Shown here piece after piece: positions 1 through 8,144 of a stretch of DNA of 64,000 nt (positions are counted from its first letter, which is position 1; each line of letters begins with the position of its first letter). The notes below the pieces were generated by a model. It was not told where the DNA came from. It was given only the letters and a program-made list of their open reading frames with translations, and ran no database searches. The translations under genes and the position numbers were made by a program. Origin of the DNA: Mycobacterium sp. (GTDB taxonomy: Bacteria; Actinomycetota; Actinomycetes; Mycobacteriales; Mycobacteriaceae); NCBI GenBank assembly GCA_025965895.1, contig JAOPWC010000082.1:1-64000 (forward strand), given 5' to 3'.

Positions 1-1
1 G

Positions 2-127
2 GTGACGACGACGCTGTTCGAACCGGCTGACGCGGCGAGCGTGCCGGCTCACACCAACGGCGCGACGGTGCGCATCGGCGGTGATGACGACGACGACGTC
101 GATGTGCCCCCGTTCATGCGTCACTAG
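2..127 (+). CDS. ftsZ: FtsZ C-terminal tail (partial, 5' end outside window)
   Basis: Only the last 41 codons are present. They end in a run of five aspartates followed by VDVPPFMRH and a TAG stop. This is the conserved C-terminal peptide by which the tubulin-like division GTPase FtsZ binds membrane anchors such as SepF (encoded just downstream) and other partners. The GTPase domain lies outside the window. Position immediately upstream of yfiH, yggS and sepF is the standard actinobacterial division-cluster order. The last residue is His; from memory it is Arg in M. tuberculosis. Confidence 0.93.
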   Translation: MTTTLFEPADAASVPAHTNGATVRIGGDDDDDVDVPPFMRH

Positions 128-139
128 ATACTGGGCGGC

Positions 140-853
140 GTGAGCGTTCGCATCCGCCGGGTGACCACCACCCGCGCCGGCGGCGTCTCGGCGCCTCCCT
201 ACGACACCTTCAACGTCGGCGACCACGTCGGCGACGACCCGCATGCCGTCGCCGCCAACCGTAAACGGCTGGCCGCAGCGATCGGCTTGGACGAGGATCG
301 CGTGATCTGGATGAACCAGGTGCACGGCGACGGAGTAGTCGTGGTCGACGGACCCCGCGACACCCCGGTCGACGACACCGACGCGATGGTCACCACCATG
401 CCGCGGCTCGCGCTGGCCGTCCTCACGGCCGATTGTGTCCCGGTGCTGATGGCCGATGCCCGCGCAGGCGCGGCCGCGGCCGTTCACGCCGGGCGCGTCG
501 GAGCCCAGCGCGGCGTCGTGGCGAGGGCGGTCGAGGCCATGCTGGGCGCGGGCGCGCACGTCGAGGACATCTCGGTGCTGCTGGGCCCCGCGGTGAGCGG
601 GCCCAACTATGAAGTTCCTGACGAGATGGCTGCTGAGGTCGACGCGGCGCTGCCCGGCAGCCGCACCACGAGCGCGCGCGGTACGGCGGCGCTGGACTTG
701 CGAGCGGGAATCGCGCGTCAGCTCCGTGATTTGGGGATCGAAGCGGTCGATGCCGACCCGCGCTGTACCGTCGCCGACCGGACCTTGTTCAGCCACCGGC
801 GCGACGCACCAACGGGCCGGCTGGCGTCGTTGGTGTGGATGGAGCCGCGATGA
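140..853 (+). CDS. YfiH/LACC1-family purine nucleoside phosphorylase (Rv2149c-like)
   Basis: 237 residues, the full family length, from a GTG 12 nt after the ftsZ stop. The metal-site residues of the family are visible: His62 in MNQVHGD, Cys99 in TADCVPV and His116 in VHAGR. Members characterised elsewhere phosphorolyse adenosine, inosine and methylthioadenosine; older annotation calls them multicopper polyphenol oxidases. The gene is cotranscribed-looking with ftsZ and yggS. A 30-nt direct repeat begins over its stop codon. Confidence 0.88.
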   Translation: MSVRIRRVTTTRAGGVSAPPYDTFNVGDHVGDDPHAVAANRKRLAAAIGLDEDRVIWMNQVHGDGVVVVDGPRDTPVDDTDAMVTTMPRLALAVLTADCVPVLMADARAGAAAAVHAGRVGAQRGVVARAVEAMLGAGAHVEDISVLLGPAVSGPNYEVPDEMAAEVDAALPGSRTTSARGTAALDLRAGIARQLRDLGIEAVDADPRCTVADRTLFSHRRDAPTGRLASLVWMEPR

Positions 854-908
854 GCGCTTGCGCGAAGAGCATCAGCGGGCGATGAGCGCTTGCGCGAAGA
901 GCATCAGC
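847..908 (+). repeat. 30-nt perfect direct repeat between yfiH and yggS
   Basis: Two identical 30-nt copies lie at 847-876 and 879-908, separated by 2 nt. The first copy covers the yfiH stop codon and the second ends just before the yggS ATG. Each copy carries an ATGAGCGCTTGCGCGAAG core with a start codon, and a GAAGAG that could serve as a weak ribosome-binding site. It looks like a recent local duplication of the yggS leader or a copy of a dispersed element. Confidence 0.85.
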
Positions 909-910
909 CG

Positions 911-1645
911 ATGACCTCAAGAGAAGACGAATTAGGCGACGCTTTGGCTGCGGTCCGACGGCGGCTCGATGACGCCGCGGCCGCGGCCGGACGCAATAGC
1001 AACGAGATCGAACTGCTGCCGATTACCAAATTCTTTCCGGCCACCGATGTCGTCATTCTGTCGGGGCTGGGTTGCGAGTCTTTCGGCGAAAACCGCGAAC
1101 AAGAAGCGTCGGCGAAGGTGGCCGAAGTGGCGTCGCTGGTCGACGCCCCGGTGCGATGGCACATGGTCGGCCAGATCCAGCGCAACAAGTCAGATTCGAT
1201 CGCTCGATGGGCGTACGCCGTGCACTCCGTCGGCAGCGAGCGGCTGGTCGCTGCGCTGGACCGGGCGGCGAGCGCGGCGCTTGACTGCGGCGAGCGCGCC
1301 GAACGCCTGCGGGTGTATGTGCAGATCAGCCTCGACGGCGACGTGTCGCGCGGTGGCGTCGATGTGACCCGGCCGGAGTTGGTGGACAAGATCTGCGCCC
1401 AAGTGGATACCGCCCACGGGCTGACATTGGTCGGGTTGATGGGCATTCCGCCGCTCGAGAGCGACCCCGACGAGGCGTTCGGGCGGCTGCAGGCCGAGCA
1501 CCGGCGGGTCCTGCAGGACCATCCGCAGGCGACGGGGCTGTCGGCGGGAATGTCCGGTGACTTGGAGGCCGCGGTGAAACACGGGTCGACGTGTGTGCGT
1601 GTCGGTACCGCGCTGTTGGGACCGCGACCGCTAACGTCACCCTGA
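911..1645 (+). CDS. YggS/PLPBP family PLP homeostasis protein (Rv2148c-like)
   Basis: 244 residues. The PLP-binding lysine is in ELLPITKFFPATDV, and the conserved WHMVGQIQRNK, GLMGIPP, GLSAGMSGDLEAAVKHGSTCVRVGTALLG segments are present. The family is a single-domain alanine-racemase-like barrel that buffers pyridoxal phosphate; no catalytic activity is assigned. I chose the ATG at 911, in line with homologue N-termini. In-frame TTG at 890 lies inside the second repeat copy and would add seven unconserved residues. It sits in the ftsZ-wag31 cluster, where it is typically found. Confidence 0.9.
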   Translation: MTSREDELGDALAAVRRRLDDAAAAAGRNSNEIELLPITKFFPATDVVILSGLGCESFGENREQEASAKVAEVASLVDAPVRWHMVGQIQRNKSDSIARWAYAVHSVGSERLVAALDRAASAALDCGERAERLRVYVQISLDGDVSRGGVDVTRPELVDKICAQVDTAHGLTLVGLMGIPPLESDPDEAFGRLQAEHRRVLQDHPQATGLSAGMSGDLEAAVKHGSTCVRVGTALLGPRPLTSP

Positions 1646-1708
1646 GTAGTCACTCCTGTCACATCTTCATCAAGCCAGCAAGCCACCAGCGTCCGGAAGG
1701 GTCATTCG

Positions 1709-2344
1709 ATGAGCACGCTGCACAAGGTTAAGGCCTACTTCGGCATGGCGCCGATGGAGGACTACGACGACGAGTATTACGACGACGACGACCGCGGTTC
1801 CGGCCGCGGGTACTCTCGCCGTCCACCCAGTGACCGCTTCGACGACGGGTACGGCCGTGACTACGAGGACCGGGACGACCACGGCGACTATCCGCCGGGC
1901 TACCGCGGCGGGTACGCCGACGAGCCACGATTCGACGGCAGATTGAGGGGCCCACGGGACTTCGACCGCCACTCGTCGCGATTCAGTGCGCTGCGCGGGT
2001 CGACACGCGGTGCGCTGGCGATGGACCCGCGCCGAATGGCGATGCTGTTCGACGAGGGCAGCCCGCTGTCGAAGATCACCACACTGCGGCCCAAGGACTA
2101 CAGCGAGGCTCGCACGATCGGTGAACGGTTCCGCGACGGCACCCCGGTGATCATGGACTTGGTCTCGATGGACAACGCCGACGCCAAACGCCTGGTCGAC
2201 TTCGCGGCAGGACTGGCGTTCGGGCTGCGCGGCTCATTCGACAAGGTGGCGACCAAGGTGTTCCTGCTTTCGCCGGCCGACATCGACGTGAGCGCCGAAG
2301 AGCGCCGACGCATCGCCGAAGCCGGGTTTTACGCGTACCAGTAG
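1709..2344 (+). CDS. sepF: Cell division protein SepF
   Basis: 211 residues. The N-terminus [13 protein letters not shown] is the membrane-associating segment; residues about 18-90 are an acidic, Asp/Tyr/Arg/Gly-rich linker; the C-terminal SepF domain starts near [12 protein letters not shown] and includes the conserved [17 protein letters not shown] stretch. SepF is the membrane anchor and bundling partner of FtsZ in actinobacteria, which lack FtsA. GGAAGG lies upstream of the ATG. Its neighbours ftsZ and wag31 fit this role. Confidence 0.95.
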   Translation: MSTLHKVKAYFGMAPMEDYDDEYYDDDDRGSGRGYSRRPPSDRFDDGYGRDYEDRDDHGDYPPGYRGGYADEPRFDGRLRGPRDFDRHSSRFSALRGSTRGALAMDPRRMAMLFDEGSPLSKITTLRPKDYSEARTIGERFRDGTPVIMDLVSMDNADAKRLVDFAAGLAFGLRGSFDKVATKVFLLSPADIDVSAEERRRIAEAGFYAYQ

Positions 2345-2420
2345 CGCCCGCGTCGGCTGAGCCCACCAACTTACTCGGTAGGCTGGCGGACGCCATGCTG
2401 CCGACGATGGCAGCGCGGCT

Positions 2421-2741
2421 ATGTCGTCAAAGTCACACAGTGAGGGTCAGTTGCGGCTGTTCTTCGAAATTCTGGGTTTTGCCCTGTTCATTTTTTGGCT
2501 ACTGCTGATCGCGCGCGTGGTAGTCGAGTTCATCCGCTCGTTCAGTCGCGAGTGGCACCCGCGCGGGTTCACGGTGGTGATCCTTGAGGTCATCCTGACC
2601 GTCACCGATCCGCCAGTTAAGCTGCTGCGCCGCATCATTCCCCAACTCACCATCGGCGCGATCCGGTTCGACCTTTCGATCATGGTGCTGCTGCTCGTCG
2701 CGTTCATCGGGATGCAACTGGCGTTCGGCGCCGCGGCGTGA
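2421..2741 (+). CDS. YggT family membrane protein (Rv2146c-like)
   Basis: 106 residues with two hydrophobic segments: about residues 14-35 (ILGFALFIFWLLLIARVVV) and 80-104. The TDPPVKLLRRIIP motif between them is the YggT signature. The function is not firmly established; the gene sits in division clusters between sepF and wag31 and may help membrane organisation. The start is uncertain: the first about 10 residues are hydrophilic and unlike homologues, and an in-frame TTG lies at 2451. Confidence 0.88.
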   Translation: MSSKSHSEGQLRLFFEILGFALFIFWLLLIARVVVEFIRSFSREWHPRGFTVVILEVILTVTDPPVKLLRRIIPQLTIGAIRFDLSIMVLLLVAFIGMQLAFGAAA

Positions 2742-2929
2742 AAATGGTCCGTCGCCGCCGGCAAATTGACAGCGGAAGATTGAAAGAACTTCTTAATTAT
2801 CGGGCACTCATGCAACCGACGGTTCAGATGTGACAGGATGGACGCCAGTTACTGCACAGCGAGGGTCTATACAGCTAGGGTCTACACTTCGAGATCAGCC
2901 TCGACCGTCAAGACTTGAGGGGGCAGACA

Positions 2930-3742
2930 ATGCCGCTAACACCCGCGGACGTTCACAACGTCGCGTTCAGCAAGCCGCCTATCGGCAAGCGGGGTTACAA
3001 CGAAGATGAGGTTGACGCATTCCTCGATCTCGTCGAAGGCGAGCTTACTCGGCTTATCGAGGAAAACTCGGACCTGCGCCAGCGCGTCAATGAACTCGAG
3101 CAGGAACTCGCGGCGGGCGGCTCCGGCGCCGGCGCCACTCAGGCGATGCCGGTCTACGCGCCGGAGCCCGAACCCGAGCCCGAGCCTGCGCCGGTCCAGC
3201 GCGTGTACGAGGCGCCGCCAGCTCCCCCAGGTCCCGTCGACGAAGAGCACCACGTCAGGGCCGCCCGCGTGCTGGCGTTGGCGCAGGACACCGCCGACCG
3301 GCTGACCAGCACGGCCAAGGCGGAGGCCGACAAGCTGCTCTCGGACGCCCGCGCCAACGCCGACCAGATCCTGGCGGAAGCGCGACACACCGCCGAGACA
3401 GCGGTGGGCGAGGCCCGTCAGCGGTCGGATTCGATGCTCGCTGACGCGCAGATGCGCTCGGAAACGCAGTTGCGGCAGGCGCAGGAGAAGGCCGACGCAC
3501 TGCAGGCCGACGCGGAGCGCAAGCACTCCGAGATCATGGGCACCATCAACCAGCAGCGCACCGTGCTCGAGGGTCGCCTCGAACAGCTGCGCACCTTCGA
3601 ACGCGAGTACCGCACCCGGCTCAAGACCTATCTGGAATCCCAGCTCGAAGAGCTGGGGCAGCGGGGTTCAGCCGCGCCGGTCGATTCGAGCGCCAACAGC
3701 GAAGGCGCGGCGTTCAATCAGTTCAATCGGGGTAACAACTAA
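2930..3742 (+). CDS. wag31: Wag31/DivIVA polar growth scaffold
   Basis: 270 residues. The N-terminal DivIVA lipid-binding domain [17 protein letters not shown] is near invariant, followed by a first coiled coil to about residue 62, a low-complexity linker with a Pro-Glu repeat (PEPEPEPEP), and a long C-terminal coiled coil ending QFNRGNN. Wag31 marks the cell poles and directs apical wall synthesis. Thr70 in ATQAMP aligns with Thr73 of M. tuberculosis, a reported PknA site. The ATG at 2930 has a GAGGGGG ribosome-binding site; in-frame TTG at 2915 is unlikely. The 188-nt upstream gap probably carries its promoter. Confidence 0.96.
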   Translation: MPLTPADVHNVAFSKPPIGKRGYNEDEVDAFLDLVEGELTRLIEENSDLRQRVNELEQELAAGGSGAGATQAMPVYAPEPEPEPEPAPVQRVYEAPPAPPGPVDEEHHVRAARVLALAQDTADRLTSTAKAEADKLLSDARANADQILAEARHTAETAVGEARQRSDSMLADAQMRSETQLRQAQEKADALQADAERKHSEIMGTINQQRTVLEGRLEQLRTFEREYRTRLKTYLESQLEELGQRGSAAPVDSSANSEGAAFNQFNRGNN

Positions 3743-3787
3743 CCGCACCCTGTTTTTTGAGCGCCCCTTCGGCGAAGGGAATGATCG

Positions 3788-4159
3788 ATGCTGATCGTCG
3801 CACTGGTGATGGCCGTCATCGGCCTGGCGGCGCTGGTGACCGCGGTCGTCACCAGCAATGAAGTCATCGCATGGGTCTGCATCGGCGCCAGCGTCATTGG
3901 CGTTGTACTGCTGATCGTTGACGCAGTACGGGAACGGCAGCGCAGCGACACCACGGTCAGTGACGCAGCCGGGACGGAACCGGCAGAAGGGCACCTGGCG
4001 CAAGACGAGGAATTCGACGCCGAGTACCCCGAGGACGCGGCGGCTGACGAGCCCGAGCACCCGGCCACAGAAAAGGCGGAGCGCGCGCAGGCGGCCGATC
4101 CGGACGCCCGCACCCAATCCACTGCGGCGGAATCCGAGGGCGGTCCGGCCGATCGCTGA
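3788..4159 (+). CDS. Small membrane protein with acidic tail (Rv2144c-like)
   Basis: 123 residues. Two adjacent transmembrane helices occupy residues about 2-22 and 26-46, followed by RERQR and a long Glu/Ala/Asp-rich, probably cytoplasmic and disordered tail. No catalytic motif is visible. The position directly after wag31 is conserved in mycobacteria, but the role is unknown. Confidence 0.85.
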   Translation: MLIVALVMAVIGLAALVTAVVTSNEVIAWVCIGASVIGVVLLIVDAVRERQRSDTTVSDAAGTEPAEGHLAQDEEFDAEYPEDAAADEPEHPATEKAERAQAADPDARTQSTAAESEGGPADR

Positions 4160-4162
4160 TGC

Positions 4163-4840
4163 TCAGCAGGTCGGCGTGGCAAGCAGTCTGCGCACCTCGT
4201 CGTCGCCGGTCTGGCTGAAGTCGCCGTAGTACTCGCCGACCGCAATGAACGACGCCGGAACGGTCACGCACACCACCTCGTCCACCACAGCCGCGATTAG
4301 CCGTCGCGCCGACGGCGGTGCCACCGGCACGGCGACGACGATCCGCGCCGGGTTGGCCGACCGGACGGCGCGAACCGCGGCCAGCATGCTGGCGCCGGTG
4401 GCGATTCCGTCGTCGACGAGAATCGCCGTTTTGCCGGTCAGCTCCATCGGCGGGCGCCCGTTGCGGTAGGCGGCCTCGCGGCGGGCCAGTTCCGCGCTCT
4501 CGCGTTCCATAACCCGCTGTAGCTGCTCGTCACTGATTCGCAGGCTTCGGACCACGTCGTCATTGAGCACGAGGCCTCCACCGCTGGACAACGCGCCGAG
4601 CGCGAGTTCCTCGCACCGCGGAGCGCCGAGCTTGCGAACGACGAACACGTCCAGCGGCGCGTGCAGCGCCGCGGCCACCTGCCATGCGACCGGCACGCCG
4701 CCCCTCGGCAGCCCGAGGACGAGCACATCGGGTTGCTCTCGATACCCGTTCAGAGCGTCGGCGAGCACCCGGCCGGCCTCGTGGCGGTCGGAGAACGCGC
4801 GCCGGACCCCGCTGCGCGCCAGGCTGCTGAATCGCCCCAT
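4163..4840 (-). CDS. Phosphoribosyltransferase domain protein (Rv2143-like)
   Basis: 225 residues, type I phosphoribosyltransferase fold. The PRPP loop is [29 protein letters not shown] and FVVRKLGAP are the other conserved segments of the family often seen beside dienelactone hydrolases or erythromycin esterases. The substrate is not known. It converges on the Rv2144c-like gene with a 3-nt gap and is divergent from the broken epimerase gene. It is shorter than the fused form found in some mycobacteria, but the phosphoribosyltransferase domain itself appears complete. Confidence 0.8.
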   Translation of the reverse strand: MGRFSSLARSGVRRAFSDRHEAGRVLADALNGYREQPDVLVLGLPRGGVPVAWQVAAALHAPLDVFVVRKLGAPRCEELALGALSSGGGLVLNDDVVRSLRISDEQLQRVMERESAELARREAAYRNGRPPMELTGKTAILVDDGIATGASMLAAVRAVRSANPARIVVAVPVAPPSARRLIAAVVDEVVCVTVPASFIAVGEYYGDFSQTGDDEVRRLLATPTC

Positions 4841-4905
4841 CGTCGTTGCTCCTGGGGACAGTCTAGGCGCGCCATCCGGAACGGCCGCCGCTCCGAATCC
4901 CTCGC

Positions 4906-5895
4906 ATGACGATCGAACACTCCAGCGTGACAGTCACCCACAGGTGGAGGTGTTCGCCTGGCACACGCGGCCGGGCGCGATGCCGCGGCTGGTGCCGCCC
5001 TGGCAGCCGATGAACGTCCTGGTCGAGACCGACTCGTTGGCAGCGGGCCGTGCCGTGCTGGAGCTACCCCGCCAGGATGCGGTGGGTCGCGCAGCACAAC
5101 CCGGCCGAATACCACCGCCGCGGCGCTTCGTCGACGAATTGGCCTTCGATGGGCCGTTGTCGTGGCCGCCGCGCGTGATCGGCTGGTGGCGGCACACCCA
5201 CGAGTTCGGGTATGCGGTGCCCGGCAAGACGCGGGTGCTTGACCGCGTTGACACGCCGGTGCCGGCGGCCGCTCTGCGCTCCACGTTCGTCTACCGGCAC
5301 CGTCAGCTCGCCGACGACCTGGCGGCACACCGGTTGGCCGCCGAGCACGGCGTGCGCCCGCTAGTCGTCGCGGTGACCGGATCTTCCGGCTTGGTCGGCT
5401 CGGCACTGACCGCGTTCTTGACCAGCCGGGGGAATCAGGTCATCCGATTGGTGCGCCGGCCCGACCGTTACCCTGGCGAAAGGCGTTGGGAAGCAGCCAA
5501 TCCCGCTCCCGATCTGCTGACCGGCGTGGACGCGACGATTGACCTGGCCGGTGCATCGATCGCGGGCCGGTTCGCGGCCGGGCACAAACGCGCGCGCGAC
5601 AGCTGGATCGAGCCGACGCGCGGACAGCAGGCTGACCGGACCCCTCAACGCGGTTGCGCCGCACCCTGATCACAACGTTGACTACACCGCCGCGCTGGCC
5701 CGGGTGCTTCACCGGCCGTCTTGGCGGTCCCATCCATCGGGCCGCGACTATTGCTGGGCGCGCAAGGGCGCCCGCGAACTCGCCGAGGCCAGCCAGCGGG
5801 TGGAGCCCACCAGGCTGGCTCAGGTGCGCCACCGGTTCCGGCAGCCGACGGTCGCATCGGCCCTGGCACACCAGCTGGGCCACGTCGACCGTTAA
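4906..5895 (+). pseudogene. TIGR01777 (SulA-like) NAD-dependent epimerase, decayed
   Basis: Fragments match the Rv2216-type protein family (SRPBCC domain plus NAD epimerase). The ATG at 4906 gives [12 protein letters not shown], then a frameshift leads into VEVFAWHTRPGAMPRLVPPW. The frame continues through VTGSSGLVGSALTAF (the Rossmann GxxGxxG) to about IEPTR near 5620, where homology jumps straight to LTGPLNAVAPHPDHN in another frame, so roughly 140 residues are missing. A further pair of compensating frameshifts lies near 5715-5775 (AVPSIGPRLLLGAQG is in a third frame). It ends ALAHQLGHVDR. The gene cannot encode a full product. Confidence 0.82.
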
Positions 5896-6605
5896 GCGAT
5901 GTTCGCGACGTTGTCGAGGAAACCACGCACCAGTGTGGCCGTGCGGCATGTGGTGCTGTCCCGCAACGTCACTGTGCTGGAAAGCAATTCACGAGCCACT
6001 ACGCCGAGCTGATCGGCTTCGCCATCCCGGTCATCATCGATCCACAACTTCAGCAGGGCGGCGTCGAGCTCCGGGTGAAACTGCAGGGCCAGCGTGTGGC
6101 CGAGTACGAAAGCCTGTGATGCTTGCGCATTCCGGGCGATCTCAGTTGCGCGCGGCGGCACCGTCCAGCGGTCCAAGTGCCACTGAAACCACGGCCCGTC
6201 GGGGACCACGGACCGATCGACGCTGTCGACGTGATAACAACCGATTTCGGGTGCGCTAGAACGGCGCACCGATCCGCCATGGGCCTGCGCGACGAGTTGT
6301 CCGCCGAAGCAGATTCCCAGCACGGCCACACCTGCGGCGTCGGCGTCGCGCACCAGACGCATTTCGTCGTCCACCCAGGTTTTACGCAGCTCGTCGTCAT
6401 ACACCGGCCAACGGGCGCCCAGCGGCACGATGACGTCGTAACCGCAGGCGTCGGGGAAAGTCACGTCGACTGCCGGGTCGTCGATCCGCTCGGGTGGCAC
6501 CACCTCGAACGTCGCTACCTCGAATCCGCAGTCCGCGAACGCGTGGCCCAGCAGGGCCTCCGTCGCAATCGGGTCGTTGACGACAAACAACACCCTGCGA
6601 GCCAC
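5892..6605 (-). CDS. Class I glutamine amidotransferase-like protein
   Basis: 237 residues. The catalytic triad is recognisable: the nucleophile elbow VLGICFGGQLVAQA contains the Cys, and LQFHPELDAALL carries His and Glu. The protein resembles GMP-synthase-type GATases that act as stand-alone hydrolases. Start: GTG at 6605, 10 nt after the stop of the upstream serine-hydrolase-like gene. The frame stays open further upstream only as a shadow of that gene. Its substrate is unknown. The stop overlaps the 3' end of the decayed epimerase gene on the other strand by 4 nt. Confidence 0.78.
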   Translation of the reverse strand: MARRVLFVVNDPIATEALLGHAFADCGFEVATFEVVPPERIDDPAVDVTFPDACGYDVIVPLGARWPVYDDELRKTWVDDEMRLVRDADAAGVAVLGICFGGQLVAQAHGGSVRRSSAPEIGCYHVDSVDRSVVPDGPWFQWHLDRWTVPPRATEIARNAQASQAFVLGHTLALQFHPELDAALLKLWIDDDRDGEADQLGVVARELLSSTVTLRDSTTCRTATLVRGFLDNVANIA

Positions 6606-6615
6606 GCGCGCTACG

Positions 6616-7875
6616 TTACTTGGCCGGCGCGAGCGGGGGCGCGTCGTCGGGCGCGAGCTGGGCAGCGACGCGGCGGAACAACGTGTCGGCCTCGTTGGAG
6701 TAGTTGCCGCTGTTGCCAAACGCGGCCTGATCGAACGTGCAGGCCACCGCGATGGCGATCTTTCGCGACGGCAGGTAGGCACCGACCGCGGCATACCCGG
6801 CGAACATGGGGTTCTGCAGAAGCCAGTCGCCGGAGATCACGATACCGAGCCCGTAGGTGTAAAAGTCGTTGAGTGCGGCACACGTCGGGCAGCCCGGCAG
6901 CGCGTGGGTCTTACCGCGCAGATCGGTCGACACCATCGCGTGGTAGGACCCGGGTGAGAGCAGCTGCCCTGAACCTATGCCTGACGCCGTTGTTGCCAGG
7001 TCGTCGATCGTGGTCGTCTGGATCGCGCCGTGAGTGATCGTCCACGACGGGTTCCAAAAGGTAGTTTCTTCGTAAAACGGTGTGTGGGCAGGAATTTTGA
7101 GCGTCTCACGTCGCTCCGAGGAGAACGCGTGCAGCACCGGCGCGGGAATTTCGGGAGTGTCGGCGTTGGCGGTGTGCGTCAGGCCCAACGGGCCGAGGAC
7201 CTTGTCACGCAACAGTGTCGGCATGTCCTGCCCGGTGGCCCTCTCGAGGGCCAGCCCAAGCAGCACGTAATTGGTGTGCGCGTAATTCCAATTCGTGCCC
7301 GGCGAATAGAACAGCGGCTTCGAAACCACCTGCCCCAGAATTTCGTCCGTGGTCCACTGCCGGAACGGGTTCGCGTAGAGGGCCGCGTCGAATTCGGCGT
7401 TGCCGAGCACGTAGTCGGGATATCCGGACGTCATCCGCGCAAGTTGGGCCAACGTCACCTGGTCGGCGTGGGGGACATTCGGCAGCCATGTCGACAGCTT
7501 GTCGTCGAGGCGGACCTTCTTCTCGTCGACCAGCTTCAGCAGCAGCGTCGACACATACGAGATCGCGACGGCGCCGTTGCGGAAATACATGTCGGTGGTG
7601 GCGGGCGCGCCGGTCATCGATTCGCCCAGCGCCCTGGTCACGACCTCCTTGCCGGCCACGGTGACCCTGACGATGGCAGCCCGCAGGTGTGACTTCGCCA
7701 TCGTGTCGCGGACGACGTTCATCACTGCGTCGGCTTTCGCGGGATCCGTCGACGGGGAGGGCGGCTGACCGGGGTGCGATGTGTTCGGCGATCCGCACGC
7801 CGCCAGCAGGAGGCCGACGCAGAGCAGCGAGAGGATCGGTCTGCGTGTGTAACGTGCCAAAGTTGAATAAGACAC
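6616..7875 (-). CDS. Beta-lactamase-fold lipoprotein, catalytic SxxK motif absent
   Basis: 419 residues. A lipoprotein signal ends in LLLAAC (Cys27). The body follows the class C beta-lactamase / D,D-peptidase fold: the usual helix-2 segment reads DMYFRNGAVAISYVST, where functional relatives have GSVTK, so both the catalytic Ser and Lys appear replaced. The YxN motif reads YAH (NWNYAHTNYVLLG). Other fold segments such as VTLAQLARMTSGYPDY and LGPLGLTHT are well kept and the frame is intact over full length. It is therefore probably an expressed, non-canonical or catalytically inactive envelope protein. Confidence 0.8.
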   Translation of the reverse strand: MSYSTLARYTRRPILSLLCVGLLLAACGSPNTSHPGQPPSPSTDPAKADAVMNVVRDTMAKSHLRAAIVRVTVAGKEVVTRALGESMTGAPATTDMYFRNGAVAISYVSTLLLKLVDEKKVRLDDKLSTWLPNVPHADQVTLAQLARMTSGYPDYVLGNAEFDAALYANPFRQWTTDEILGQVVSKPLFYSPGTNWNYAHTNYVLLGLALERATGQDMPTLLRDKVLGPLGLTHTANADTPEIPAPVLHAFSSERRETLKIPAHTPFYEETTFWNPSWTITHGAIQTTTIDDLATTASGIGSGQLLSPGSYHAMVSTDLRGKTHALPGCPTCAALNDFYTYGLGIVISGDWLLQNPMFAGYAAVGAYLPSRKIAIAVACTFDQAAFGNSGNYSNEADTLFRRVAAQLAPDDAPPLAPAK

Positions 7876-7919
7876 AGCACCTTCCGTCGAGCGGGGGGCG
7901 GACGAAGGACTTCTCCATC

Positions 7920-8144
7920 ATGGTGGTCGCGGCCGTCGTGGTCGTGCCTTTCGCGTTCCTCGTGTACCTGGCGAGCGGCGGATTCCTGGCGGTGGTGTGG
8001 TGCGGGATCGGCAGCGTCGCGCTGCAGGACCCGTGCCCGCTGACCTGGCTCGAGCACTGGGCACCTGCGCACGCCGGGATCGGCCAATGCCGACTGATCG
8101 ATTCTGTCAGTGCGCGCACGTATACTCGAAACTATGTTCGATAA
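7920..8144 (+). CDS. Small hypothetical membrane protein
   Basis: 74 codons. The first about 35 residues (MVVAAVVVVPFAFLVYL...) form one or two hydrophobic helices, followed by a short Cys-containing tail. Codons are GC-rich at third positions until about 8110. An AAGGAC ribosome-binding site lies 9 nt before the ATG. The last codons overlap the start of the 13E12 gene, and the C-terminus may be an artefact of that junction. Not recognised as a known family. Confidence 0.5.
   Translation: MVVAAVVVVPFAFLVYLASGGFLAVVWCGIGSVALQDPCPLTWLEHWAPAHAGIGQCRLIDSVSARTYTRNYVR

Noticed and set aside
2766..2799. TTGACA followed by TAATTA as a sigma70-type promoter for wag31
   Set aside because: Spacing between the hexamers is 22 nt, too long for a standard promoter. 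The promoter is probably in this gap but I cannot place it.
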